From Bacillota bacterium (GTDB lineage Bacteria > Bacillota > Clostridia > Lachnospirales > Lachnospiraceae): a DNA stretch of 64,000 nt. The notes beneath the pieces are model-generated. The model was not told the origin of the DNA. It saw only the letters and a program-made list of their open reading frames with translations, and made no database searches. The translations under genes and the position numbers were made by a program. The stretch is from NCBI GenBank assembly GCA_023437365.1, contig JAEZGK010000015.1, positions 186,001 through 250,000 on the forward strand. Direction: 5' to 3'. Of this stretch, positions 33,606-42,692 are shown piece by piece; position 1 is the first letter of the stretch; each line of letters opens with the position of its first letter.

Positions 33606-36600
33606 CTAGTTCCAGTCTATCCGGAAGGAACAGTAAAAGTCCTCTTCCTGTAAACGGTACTTCTCCAGAAGCTCCGGACCGCAGCTGTTGGAGCCTATTC
33701 CGCTCATCTTATAATCGATACAGAAGCTGTGGTAAGGAGCCTTCTGCAGTTCATAATTATGCTTCTTTTCTGTCAATTCCTCTTGAGTGTAAGCTGAGGC
33801 ATTGAAGGAGAAGTCCTTTCCTGAGGTCACAGTAAGTGTGGGTAGTGAGTCGGTACTATAGGTACTTAGATATCTGCAGCCACAGTGTGAACCATTCTCC
33901 TGAGGAAAGATATAGTCTTCGAACAGTTCATCTATCGTCTGTTCGAATAGGCCGATATAGGAGGCGCGATGCTTATCGATATAGCTTTCCGACGGGCCGT
34001 AGCCATAATATTTCACGTGGTCATATTCCTTTGGCAGGAATAAACGCAGACCGAAGCGAGGAAGGTATGGCATCAGAATATTACGATGAGCATCCATATC
34101 CACTGAGATTTCTCCGCCTGGAAATACGTTCCAGGTAACGGTAAGATCAAGCATATGCTCCCTTTGAATTGCTGCAAGAGCAAGCTTGGACTGTATTGTT
34201 AACCGGTCCGCAGGAGTGTGCTGTACCGTACATTGATATACCCGGACGGTAGTCCTGTGATAGCCGGCTTGTTCCCAATCCTTGCGGATGTATTGATCGT
34301 TATCCGTGGGCGCTCTCCAGATATTATATTCCATCGGCTGCATCAGAAGCTTGCAGTTATTCACGGTCATATCCTCAAACAGACCCGTTAGCTTATTGAA
34401 GGTATAAGAGAATTGATTTCCGGTAATTATGATTCGATTTTCGGTCTCCTGATAACGCAGTTCTTCCTTCTGCTCTGAGGTGGGAGCTACTGTTTTAACA
34501 AGATTTCTGAAAGCCTTTGTTCCGTCACCTCCATCCGCCCTAATCAAAAGCTGGTCAAATCCTAGCTCATGTCCCGGTGCTGTGAACGGTAATGTGGATT
34601 TTTGCATATAACGTAATAACAGGTAGGTGTTTCCTTGCTCCGGGATGCTAAAATGCAGTTTAAACTCCCTGCTGCAATGGGGAGGAATATCAAGTTCACT
34701 GAGATACCCTTCTGCGATTGTTATTCCATCGTTCTGAAGCTCGTAGGTCAGATACAGATAAGCCCTTGTATTTATAAAATCAAGTTTATTCTCTAGAGAA
34801 ATGACACCTTCCTCAGCTGAGATCAGTTTTGCACGAACAGGACGTAACACGTTCTTATATTCCTTCAGGCTTGGACTCACGGTGCGATCAGGATAAACCA
34901 AGCCATCGACACAGAAATTGCCGTCATGCGGAAATTCTCCGGAGTCTCCTCCGTAGGCATAACGCTTTTGGCCGTCCTCTGTCTCTCCGAGATAGATGGC
35001 ATGGTCACACCACTCCCAGACAAAGGCTCCGATCATTCTTTTTTCCTGATAGATTTTCTCCATGTAATCCTCCAGATCACCCGGTCCATTTCCCATGGCA
35101 TGGCAGTATTCACATAGCATATACGGCTTCGTGATTACCGGCTGACTGAAATACTTCTCTATATCCGCCAGAGAAGCATACATCTTGCTGTATACATCCA
35201 GCATGGACACATCGCAGTCGTCGCCCTTGGCGTGGAGGCTTCCTTCGTAGTGCAGGAGGCGGGTGTTGTCATATCCCTTAATCCATCTGCCGGCCTTCTC
35301 AAAACTGGGACCCCAGCCGCTTTCATTGCCCATGGACCACATCAGGATACATGGATGGTTCTTATCCCTATGTACATTCCGCTGCTCACGGTCCAGAATA
35401 ATTGCATCTGAAAGCTCATTCTTAGCGATATCACAATACGTATGCTCATAAGAACCGGAATAGAAGTTGACGACGCCATGGGTCTCAACATCTGCCTCAC
35501 CTATGACATAGAAGCCATATTCGTCACAAAGCTCCGTAAACCATGGAGCATTCGGATAATGACTGGTACGGATGGCATTGATATTATGCTGCTTCATCAG
35601 AGAGAGGTCTGTCAGAGCCTGTTCTCTGCTGATGGTATAACCGGTTACAGGGTCACTGTCATGACGGTTCACTCCTTTGAGCTTAATCGGAACATTATTT
35701 AATAGTAGTACACAATCTTTCAACTCTACTTTCCTGATACCCACCTTTTGAAGAATAAGCTCCTCCTGTGTACATAATTTCAGAGTATACAGGTTTGGCT
35801 CTTCGGCATTCCATAGCAGTGGCTGCACTACGTTAAATTCTACAAAATGGTCGGTTGCTTTCTTTTCGCTTAGAAGCTGATCTCCCAGATAAAGCTGCGC
35901 AGTTACAGGGATAGGTGAAGCCAGATACTCGAGACTGACTTGAATGGCTGCCTGAGAGCAGTCTTCATTGACCAGAGTTTTCACAAAGAAATCACGAATA
36001 TGCTCCTTGGGCCGGCTGATCAGGGATACATCACGGAAGATACCTGACATGCGAAATTTATCCTGATCCTCATAATAACTCCCAACGCACCACTTCATCA
36101 CCAGGATAGCAAGAACATTTTCACCGGTTTTTAAGTACGAGGTTACATCGAATTCGCTGGGGGAATGGGATACTTGGCTGAAGCCGATGAAGGTACCGTT
36201 CAACCAAACATAAAAACAGGAATCAACACCTTCGAAGTAAAGGTAGTTTTGCTGGCTGAGCTGCTCCCCTGTCAGCTCAAATCGGTGGATATAACAACCG
36301 CAGGGATTATTCTCCTCCGGAACGTAGGGAAGATCATAAGGGAAGGGATAGTTTACATTAGTATATTGATGTCGGTCATAACCGTGATTCTGCCAGCAGC
36401 TGGGAACGGGGATGCTATCATAGCTGTCGGAAGGATAGGAGGGGAGGAAAAAGTCATCCTCTACCTCAAAGCGGTTTGGATAAAAGCGAAATCTCCATAG
36501 ACCGTTTAGGGAACGAGTCCGAGTACTTTCGGAAACGTTAGGATATCTGGGAACATAATAGGCACGGTTTGGCATAGTGCCAACGTGCAGATTTTTGGTA

Positions 36601-36626
36601 TCTTCAAAATATTTTGGTAATTTCAT
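33606..36626 (-). CDS. lacZ: Beta-galactosidase, GH2
   Basis: Intracellular retaining beta-galactosidase of 1006 residues, close to the classic LacZ length. Domain order: GH2 sugar-binding (about 40-210), Ig-like (215-310), TIM barrel (312-610), beta-sandwich and a C-terminal Bgal small chain domain (about 730-1000). The acid/base Glu lies in WSMGNESGWG and the nucleophile Glu in MLCEYCHAMGN, both intact. AAAGGTGA precedes the start. Divergent from an AraC regulator 220 bp away, which probably controls it. Given other genes nearby, substrates may be plant galactosides. Confidence 0.95.
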   Translation of the reverse strand: MKLPKYFEDTKNLHVGTMPNRAYYVPRYPNVSESTRTRSLNGLWRFRFYPNRFEVEDDFFLPSYPSDSYDSIPVPSCWQNHGYDRHQYTNVNYPFPYDLPYVPEENNPCGCYIHRFELTGEQLSQQNYLYFEGVDSCFYVWLNGTFIGFSQVSHSPSEFDVTSYLKTGENVLAILVMKWCVGSYYEDQDKFRMSGIFRDVSLISRPKEHIRDFFVKTLVNEDCSQAAIQVSLEYLASPIPVTAQLYLGDQLLSEKKATDHFVEFNVVQPLLWNAEEPNLYTLKLCTQEELILQKVGIRKVELKDCVLLLNNVPIKLKGVNRHDSDPVTGYTISREQALTDLSLMKQHNINAIRTSHYPNAPWFTELCDEYGFYVIGEADVETHGVVNFYSGSYEHTYCDIAKNELSDAIILDREQRNVHRDKNHPCILMWSMGNESGWGPSFEKAGRWIKGYDNTRLLHYEGSLHAKGDDCDVSMLDVYSKMYASLADIEKYFSQPVITKPYMLCEYCHAMGNGPGDLEDYMEKIYQEKRMIGAFVWEWCDHAIYLGETEDGQKRYAYGGDSGEFPHDGNFCVDGLVYPDRTVSPSLKEYKNVLRPVRAKLISAEEGVISLENKLDFINTRAYLYLTYELQNDGITIAEGYLSELDIPPHCSREFKLHFSIPEQGNTYLLLRYMQKSTLPFTAPGHELGFDQLLIRADGGDGTKAFRNLVKTVAPTSEQKEELRYQETENRIIITGNQFSYTFNKLTGLFEDMTVNNCKLLMQPMEYNIWRAPTDNDQYIRKDWEQAGYHRTTVRVYQCTVQHTPADRLTIQSKLALAAIQREHMLDLTVTWNVFPGGEISVDMDAHRNILMPYLPRFGLRLFLPKEYDHVKYYGYGPSESYIDKHRASYIGLFEQTIDELFEDYIFPQENGSHCGCRYLSTYSTDSLPTLTVTSGKDFSFNASAYTQEELTEKKHNYELQKAPYHSFCIDYKMSGIGSNSCGPELLEKYRLQEEDFYCSFRIDWN

Positions 36627-36726
36627 AAGTAACTGTCACCTTTCCGTGTGATAATTATATGTATTCATTTTATCACCGAGATAGGAATTATCCATGATTA
36701 ATCTTGCTTGATATATGGACAAAATG

Positions 36727-36761
36727 ATATTATTCTGATAATATAGACCTTATATATAAGG
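36727..36761. promoter_or_regulatory. Palindromes in the lacZ-araC intergenic region
   Basis: ATATTATTCTGATAATAT (36727-36744) is an inverted repeat, and CCTTATATATAAGG (36748-36761) is a perfect 14-bp palindrome next to it. Candidate operators or promoter elements; AraC proteins more often use direct repeats. Confidence 0.35.
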
Positions 36762-36846
36762 ATGCAAGTAATAGTAACCATTACAAAATTGAACTGATCA
36801 TAGGAATACCACACTGATCTGGACCGAGAACATAGGAGAACGCAGG

Positions 36847-37695
36847 ATGCTGAATTATTCAGGCTATGATAATCAGAGTGATGATGATATCCCGAATGAT
36901 ACCATGGAGCTATTTGTGAAGAGCTGCGGACATTATAAGCTGCTTCAGTTGAAAAAGCTACAGACCTACCGACCACAAGGCAGAAGAGACTATCAGCTTT
37001 TATATGTAGCGGAGGGAATGGCGCATTTTACATTAGACGACAGGCAATACGATGTGGGTAAGGGAGGAGTATTGATCTATCGCCCTGAGATACCCCAGGA
37101 TTATTATTATATTCTCCAGGAGAAGCCGGATATCTATTGGGTCCATTTCACGGGATGGGGAGTAGAGAAGCTTCTTGCAAGTCTCGGATTAGTATCAGAA
37201 CAACCCCTCTTGCTGCAGGCAAGGGAGGAGCTCCCGGAATTATTTGAGAAGATCATTATAGAACTCAGACTAGACCGCCTTAAGAGAAATGAGATGTCAG
37301 AAGCATATTTGCGACAGCTCCTAATAATAATGGCTCGTCTCAACCAGACCTCGGATCGGGAACAACTAGGTTACCACTCCATGTTCGATCAGGTAATCAA
37401 TCAATTCCATCGTGAGTATCAGTCAGAAATCAATATCGCAGAGTACGCAAAACATAATCATATCAGCTGTTCCTGGTTCATAAGGGAATTCAGAAAGTAT
37501 ACCGGATATTCACCCAAGCAATATCTTACTAATCTGCGGCTGCAGCATGCCAAGGAGCTTTTGAACAATCATTCCTTGTCAATCAGTGATATCTCTTCTC
37601 TGGTCGGCTATGAGGATCAGCTCTATTTCAGCCGCCTCTTTCGTAAATACGTCGGAAGCTCCCCAAGTGAATACAGGGCTAAAAGTCATACCTGA
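36847..37695 (+). CDS. AraC-family regulator
   Basis: Regulator of 282 residues. It has an N-terminal cupin-like arm and ligand domain (about 25-150; LLYVAEGMAHFTLDDRQYDVGKG) and a C-terminal double HTH (about 185-280; HISCSWFIREFRKYTGYSPKQYL and SSLVGYEDQLYFSRLFRKYVG). AGGAG lies 8 nt before the ATG. Divergent from lacZ, so probably its activator in response to a sugar. No transport gene is adjacent in this direction. Confidence 0.9.
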   Translation: MLNYSGYDNQSDDDIPNDTMELFVKSCGHYKLLQLKKLQTYRPQGRRDYQLLYVAEGMAHFTLDDRQYDVGKGGVLIYRPEIPQDYYYILQEKPDIYWVHFTGWGVEKLLASLGLVSEQPLLLQAREELPELFEKIIIELRLDRLKRNEMSEAYLRQLLIIMARLNQTSDREQLGYHSMFDQVINQFHREYQSEINIAEYAKHNHISCSWFIREFRKYTGYSPKQYLTNLRLQHAKELLNNHSLSISDISSLVGYEDQLYFSRLFRKYVGSSPSEYRAKSHT

Positions 37696-37924
37696 TAAAG
37701 TTGGATAGAGAGTTCGGTTTAAGGCTCAAAAGCATGTCCGTCGAAATGTGATACTTCGTGAAAGTTAGCAGAGAACAGATCTAATTCAGAGATGGAGCAC
37801 ACTTCATTCGGATCACACAATGACAATATGTCAAAGATCCTCAAAGATTAAGCTATAAGATAAATATATCTGATATAGATAAATCTATAATAGATTCTAG
37901 CCCAATCATAAAAGGTATATAGAA

Positions 37925-37954
37925 AAGATGAGGTATAGAAAAACACCTCATCTT
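37925..37954. terminator. Hairpin downstream of araC
   Basis: AAGATGAGGT (37925-37934) pairs with ACCTCATCTT (37945-37954). Both flanks are AT-rich. About 230 bp after the araC stop; the sequence between shows no gene. Confidence 0.5.
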
Positions 37955-38017
37955 ATTAGCTGGACTATCTTTGCTTATATAAATATAACACAATACAGGC
38001 TGTCATAAACATTCCTG

Positions 38018-38269
38018 TTTCTAGATAACAGGTACGAGGGCAGGGTAAGCTATATTTCTGACTTTATCACTTTCCTGGTAATACTTACTTTCGTATCGGA
38101 GCGATCCATTCCGGAAATCGTCCATGGAGGGACGATTTAGGTGCGAGCGACAAGGAAGTCGCTTCGCACTGACGGAATAGCATAAGCTCCGATATGAAAG
38201 TCTAGTATTACCGGAAAGAGATAACCGGAAGAAAAATAACTTATCCTGCCCTCGTACCGTCCCTAGAAA
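38018..38269. repeat. 252-bp nested palindrome with cloverleaf-like centre
   Basis: Outer arms: TTTCTAG/CTAGAAA and a perfect 14-bp GGTACGAGGGCAGG (38031-38044) with CCTGCCCTCGTACC (38245-38258). Then come an imperfect long stem, GTATCGGAGC (38093-38102) with its complement at 38186-38194, and ATTCCG/CGGAAT (38108-38113, 38173-38178). This last pair encloses two hairpins (38115-38138 and 38141-38169). It begins 15 nt past the stop of the GH3 gene (minus strand). No ORF. A structured RNA or a repeat element. Confidence 0.7.
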
Positions 38270-38283
38270 AATTTTTTGTACTC

Positions 38284-40575
38284 TTATTTAATGATCTGTG
38301 AAATCAACTGATCTACGATGCTTTTGTCAAATCCGAAGGAGGAGAAGGAGCGCAGAGAATGAATCGGCATACTCTTCATCATCTCCATCATCATCGCCGG
38401 CCCGGTAGGATCACTATCCGCACCTGCGCCCTCCGGGAAGAAGGCACTCACCATCTGATTCACCACAGCCTGTGGATCAGCTGTATATGCCAGAATATCA
38501 CTTAAGGTGGTGCGGTCGTCCATAAGGAAAGGACGCTCTACGGTACTTTCCATCAGTATGGTATCGGTCAGGAGGATATCTCGCGAGGATTTACCGATCA
38601 AAATCTCGAAATCACCGCTTTCAGCATACCAATCCTCCAGCTCGGTATCATAGAAGGCAAAATCACGTTTACTTAATGTGAATTCAACAACCTTCTCTTC
38701 TCCGGGTGCAAGGCCGATCTTCTCGAAGCCCTTCAGCTCTTTGAAGGGACGTAAAACGCTGGCTTCCTTGTCGTGTACGTAAAGCTGAACTATTTCTTTA
38801 CCGAAGCGTGTTCCGGTATTTTTTACCTTTACGAAGACCTTCAGCTTATCTGTATCCTTCATCATTAGTTTGCCATCCTTGCGGGTGTTATTTACACCTG
38901 CAACCTTGAGCTTTAAGTCACTATATTCAAAGGTGGTATAGCTGAGGCCGAAGCCGAAGGGGAACAAGACCTCCATATCCTTGCTGTCATAGTAGCGATA
39001 ACCGATAAATATACCTTCCTGGTAATCCACAGTTCGATTGGTTCCCGGGAAATTCAAATAGGAGGGATTATCCTGAAGTCTTAAGGGGAAGGATTCAGTA
39101 AGCTTACCACTCGGATTGACGTCTCCATAAAGCAGGTCAATGGTGGCATCACCGACAGCCTGACCGCTTAAATATACTTCAAGAATAGCACGTACTTTAT
39201 TTACCCAGGGCATTGTAACCGGTGAACCGTTATGCAGAACAACAACGGTATTGGGCTGTACCTTTACTATCTCCTCAATCAGTGTATTCTGACACTCGGG
39301 AAGATTTAAGTGGGTACGGTCATAACCCTCGCTTTCATAACTATCCGGAAGTCCTGCAAAGATTACGGCGATCTGTGAATCCGCTGCCACCTTTTTTGCC
39401 TTCTCAAGCTCAGAAGCCTCCAGCGTATCCTGCTCCAGATCATAACCCTTTGCATAGGATACATTACAGCCTCTAGCACTGGACAGAGCGTCTGAAACCT
39501 TAAAACAATTAATATGACTGGAGCCACCTCCCTGGAAACGGGGCTTCTCGGCAAATTCACCGAGGAAGGCAACCTTGTCCGTCTTTTTTAAGGGAAGAAG
39601 CTGATTATCGTTCTTTAACAGGACTGCACATTCACCGGCAATTTTTCTTGCGATTTCATGATGTGCTTCCTTATCATAGGCACCACATGGCTTTTTACCG
39701 TCATAATATTTCTGAACAAGTTCAAGAACCCTTGTAACAGCTGTATCCAGCTCCTCCATCGAGATTTGTCCGGCTTTTACTGCCTCTACGAGGGCTTGAT
39801 CGGTCGATCCGTCAGAAGCTGGCATTTCAAGATCAAGGCCTGCTCTTAACGACCTGACTCTATCATTCATAGCACCCCAATCGGTCATGACAAGGCCTCT
39901 AAAGCCCCATTCCTCTCTGAGAATCTGATTTAACAGCCAATCATTCTCGCAGGAATAGACCCCGTTGATACAGTTATAGGAACACATGATGGTCCAGGGC
40001 TGTGCCTTTTTCACGATTTTTTCAAAAGCAGAGAGATAGATTTCACGTAGGGTGCGTTCATCCACCTCAGAGCTGATACTCATTCTTCTGGTTTCCTGAT
40101 TATTCGCTGCAAAATGTTTTACACTTGTTCCAATATTTTTACTCTGAACGCCATTCACATAGTATGCAGCCAATTCTCCTGCCACATAGGGATCCTCTGA
40201 GAAATATTCGAAGTTTCTTCCGCAGAGAGGAGAGCGCTTCATATTCACGGCGGGACCGAGAATCGTAGAAATTTCCTCTGACTGGCACTCTTCACCTAAA
40301 GTTGCTCCGAGGGTATAAGCAAGCTCACGATCAAAGGAACAGGAGAGTGCGCTGGCTGCGGGAAAACATACAGCTTTCACACTTCCCAGCAGACCAACAT
40401 GATCCCCTGAGTTATCCTGCTTACGTAAGCCGTGAGGGCCGTCACTTACCATAATATCGGGGAGACCCAAACGTTCAACAGCCTTTGTATGCCAAAAGTC
40501 TGCTCCGGAGCACAAGCCTGCTTTTTCCTCGAGGGTCATTTCGGATAATAATTTGTTAATATTAATTGAACTCAT
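38284..40575 (-). CDS. Beta-glucosidase, GH3
   Basis: Cytosolic GH3 enzyme of 763 residues. Domain order: (beta/alpha)8 barrel (about 1-300; MVSDGPHGLRKQ, KHFAANNQETRR), alpha/beta sandwich (about 315-530) and fibronectin III-like domain (about 590-660). The nucleophile is the Asp in LVMTDWGAMNDR. No signal peptide. Likely substrates are cello- or xylo-oligosaccharides or aryl-glucosides, since it lies downstream of the Opp-type transporter on the same strand. A Met/Ser-rich C-terminal tail of about 70 residues follows the usual fold. AGGAGG precedes the start. Confidence 0.93.
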   Translation of the reverse strand: MSSININKLLSEMTLEEKAGLCSGADFWHTKAVERLGLPDIMVSDGPHGLRKQDNSGDHVGLLGSVKAVCFPAASALSCSFDRELAYTLGATLGEECQSEEISTILGPAVNMKRSPLCGRNFEYFSEDPYVAGELAAYYVNGVQSKNIGTSVKHFAANNQETRRMSISSEVDERTLREIYLSAFEKIVKKAQPWTIMCSYNCINGVYSCENDWLLNQILREEWGFRGLVMTDWGAMNDRVRSLRAGLDLEMPASDGSTDQALVEAVKAGQISMEELDTAVTRVLELVQKYYDGKKPCGAYDKEAHHEIARKIAGECAVLLKNDNQLLPLKKTDKVAFLGEFAEKPRFQGGGSSHINCFKVSDALSSARGCNVSYAKGYDLEQDTLEASELEKAKKVAADSQIAVIFAGLPDSYESEGYDRTHLNLPECQNTLIEEIVKVQPNTVVVLHNGSPVTMPWVNKVRAILEVYLSGQAVGDATIDLLYGDVNPSGKLTESFPLRLQDNPSYLNFPGTNRTVDYQEGIFIGYRYYDSKDMEVLFPFGFGLSYTTFEYSDLKLKVAGVNNTRKDGKLMMKDTDKLKVFVKVKNTGTRFGKEIVQLYVHDKEASVLRPFKELKGFEKIGLAPGEEKVVEFTLSKRDFAFYDTELEDWYAESGDFEILIGKSSRDILLTDTILMESTVERPFLMDDRTTLSDILAYTADPQAVVNQMVSAFFPEGAGADSDPTGPAMMMEMMKSMPIHSLRSFSSFGFDKSIVDQLISQIIK

Positions 40576-40729
40576 AATATCCTCCTTTCAAGTCGTAACT
40601 ATCATGAATAATAGCATATTCATACGTCATCGCTTCAATGTAAAAGCTCTTATAAAGTCTGAGGGAGTACGATAGCATTGATAGGGATTAACCTTAAAAT
40701 GCAAACGTACTCCTTCAATATAGAACTAT

Positions 40730-40851
40730 GCTTAAAGTGTCAAAAGCACCGAAGGTGCTTTCCGGTATAATAGATTGCTATGCAAGCTCGCTTGCAATAG
40801 TAATCTGTTGTATCCGGAAAAACGTGCACAGCACCTTTTGACACTTTAAGC
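40730..40851. repeat. 122-bp palindrome with side hairpins
   Basis: Perfect 17-bp arms GCTTAAAGTGTCAAAAG (40730-40746) and CTTTTGACACTTTAAGC (40835-40851). Inside lie the side hairpin AGCACC-GAA-GGTGCT, a TTTCCGG/CCGGAAA stem and an apical TGCAAGC/GCTTGCA. It sits 15 nt past the stop of the ABC ATPase gene and upstream of GH3. A further GGAGTACG/CGTACTCC hairpin lies at 40664-40713. Confidence 0.75.
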
Positions 40852-40866
40852 AATTATATTTATATC

Positions 40867-41688
40867 TTAACCTACTGTAGACAAATCCCATTCCTCGTAA
40901 ATCTTAGGAACATCGCTGATCAATCGTTTGGTATATTCAGCCTTTGGATTGAGAATAACATCATCCGCTGTTCCACGCTCTACAAACTTACCATGCTCCA
41001 TGATATATACAGAGTCTGAAATATAGTAAGCAAGACCGATATCATGAGTAATGAAGATGATGGTCATTCCGATTTCATTGCGTAAGTTTAATAACATATC
41101 CAGAATGGTTGCACGAGAACATGCATCAATCATGGAGGTGGGCTCATCCGCAAGTAAGATCTTCGGCTTGAGTAGGAAGATACGTGCAATCATGAGACGC
41201 TGCATCTGTCCGCCAGAAAGCTCGAAGGGATATTTGTTGGTAAGCTCTGCAAACTTTAAGTTAACGAAGCTGCAGGCTTCCGTCATCATCTCGATTTTCT
41301 TCTCCATCGGGAGGTGTCTGCCGCCGCGCATATTGATACAATCAAGCAGTACGCGGTCTATCTTGTTGAATACGTTATAGGAGGAGAAGGGATCCTGAAA
41401 AATTGCCTGGATTTCCTTCCAGTATTTCTTCTTCTTGCTTCTTGTACTGATATCAAGCGGTTTATCCTGAAAGAAAATCTGCCCTTCAGTTACACTAATC
41501 AAACCGAGAAGCATCTTGCTGATGGTGGTCTTACCACTGCCGGATTCACCTACGATGGAGATAAGCTCTCCCTCATGGAAATCAAAGTCGACATGATCAA
41601 CAGCAACGGTTTTCTTATCACCAAAGCCGAATACCTTTGTGACGCCTTTCCCGCTTAAACACATGGGTTTTGTATCACTCATTTGCAT
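40867..41688 (-). CDS. Opp/Dpp-type ABC transporter ATPase (OppF-like)
   Basis: Second ATPase of the importer, 273 residues. Walker A GESGSGKTT, signature LSGGQMQR, Walker B ILLADEPTSMID, switch His in FITHDIG. It overlaps the end of the first ATPase gene by 14 nt. It lacks the long C-terminal Cys-rich extension seen in the partner. Although the family is named for peptides, linkage to GH3 and GH2 genes suggests oligosaccharide uptake, as for several Opp-type sugar transporters. Confidence 0.92.
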   Translation of the reverse strand: MQMSDTKPMCLSGKGVTKVFGFGDKKTVAVDHVDFDFHEGELISIVGESGSGKTTISKMLLGLISVTEGQIFFQDKPLDISTRSKKKKYWKEIQAIFQDPFSSYNVFNKIDRVLLDCINMRGGRHLPMEKKIEMMTEACSFVNLKFAELTNKYPFELSGGQMQRLMIARIFLLKPKILLADEPTSMIDACSRATILDMLLNLRNEIGMTIIFITHDIGLAYYISDSVYIMEHGKFVERGTADDVILNPKAEYTKRLISDVPKIYEEWDLSTVG

Positions 41689-42682
41689 ATTCCTCCTTCA
41701 GCTTTTCTACGTCAATAAGACAACGATAGGTGCGTCCGTCTCCGCAGTCCCTGATACCAACCGCATTTACCTTACAGTCACTGGTTGCATACTTACATCT
41801 TTCTGCAAATCTACAGCCTGCCGGAGGTCTCTTTAAGTTCGGAGGCGTTCCTGGAATAGCGGCAAGCTTCACGTCACGGGTACCTTCCTCCGGTACGATG
41901 ATGGAGCCCATCAGACCCTTGGAATAGGGATGGATTGGATTAAACACCATCTCTTTGGCTGTTCCTTTTTCAACGATCTGTCCGGCATACATAACCATGA
42001 TATCGTCTGTTACATTATAAAGCAGCGGAAGCTCATGTGTGATGAAGATCATGGACTTGATATAGCCTTTTTCCATGAGATTCCGAAGCATTTTGATAAC
42101 CATCTTCTGACTGGTAACATCGAGAGCACTGGAAGGCTCATCTGCAATCAATACCTTAGGTGACAGGATGGTGGAGATAGCGATTACTGTACGCTGCTTC
42201 ATACCGCCGGATAGCTCTACGGCATGCTTATCAAGTACTGACGCCGGTAAACCAAGTTCTTCAAAGCGCTTCTTTGCCAAATCGAGAATCTCTTTCTTCG
42301 GCATCTTAGGATCATGTACATGAATTACGTCTTCAATAAAACGAATGATCTTTTGTGTAGGATTCAATGCATTCATAGCAGCCTGAGGAATATATGCAAC
42401 CTCAGTACCAAGAATGTTCTTTCTGATTGTATCAGGACTTAATTTGGAAATGTTTTGTCCGTCAATGATGATGTCACCGCTCATATAATGCAGCGGAGGG
42501 AAGTAATATCCCATCAGACTTAAGGCAAGTGTTGACTTACCGCAACCAGACTCACCGGCAATACCCAGTGATTTGCCTTCCTCAATCGCCAAGGAGACAT
42601 GGTCTACGGCATACACATCTTCTCCAAATCTTGTTATATATTTGGTGGTGAGGTTATTTACCTCAAGTATAGTTTTTCCCAT
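41675..42682 (-). CDS. Opp/Dpp-type ABC transporter ATPase (OppD-like)
   Basis: First ATPase of the importer, 335 residues. Walker A GESGCGKST, signature LSGGMKQR, Walker B VLIADEPSSALD, and the C-terminal oligopeptide-type domain with CRFAERCKYATSDC, whose Cys residues bind an Fe-S or metal centre in the family. It starts 10 bp after the OppC-like gene, with GGAGG upstream. Confidence 0.93.
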   Translation of the reverse strand: MGKTILEVNNLTTKYITRFGEDVYAVDHVSLAIEEGKSLGIAGESGCGKSTLALSLMGYYFPPLHYMSGDIIIDGQNISKLSPDTIRKNILGTEVAYIPQAAMNALNPTQKIIRFIEDVIHVHDPKMPKKEILDLAKKRFEELGLPASVLDKHAVELSGGMKQRTVIAISTILSPKVLIADEPSSALDVTSQKMVIKMLRNLMEKGYIKSMIFITHELPLLYNVTDDIMVMYAGQIVEKGTAKEMVFNPIHPYSKGLMGSIIVPEEGTRDVKLAAIPGTPPNLKRPPAGCRFAERCKYATSDCKVNAVGIRDCGDGRTYRCLIDVEKLKEEYANE

Positions 42683-42692
42683 AACCGACCTC

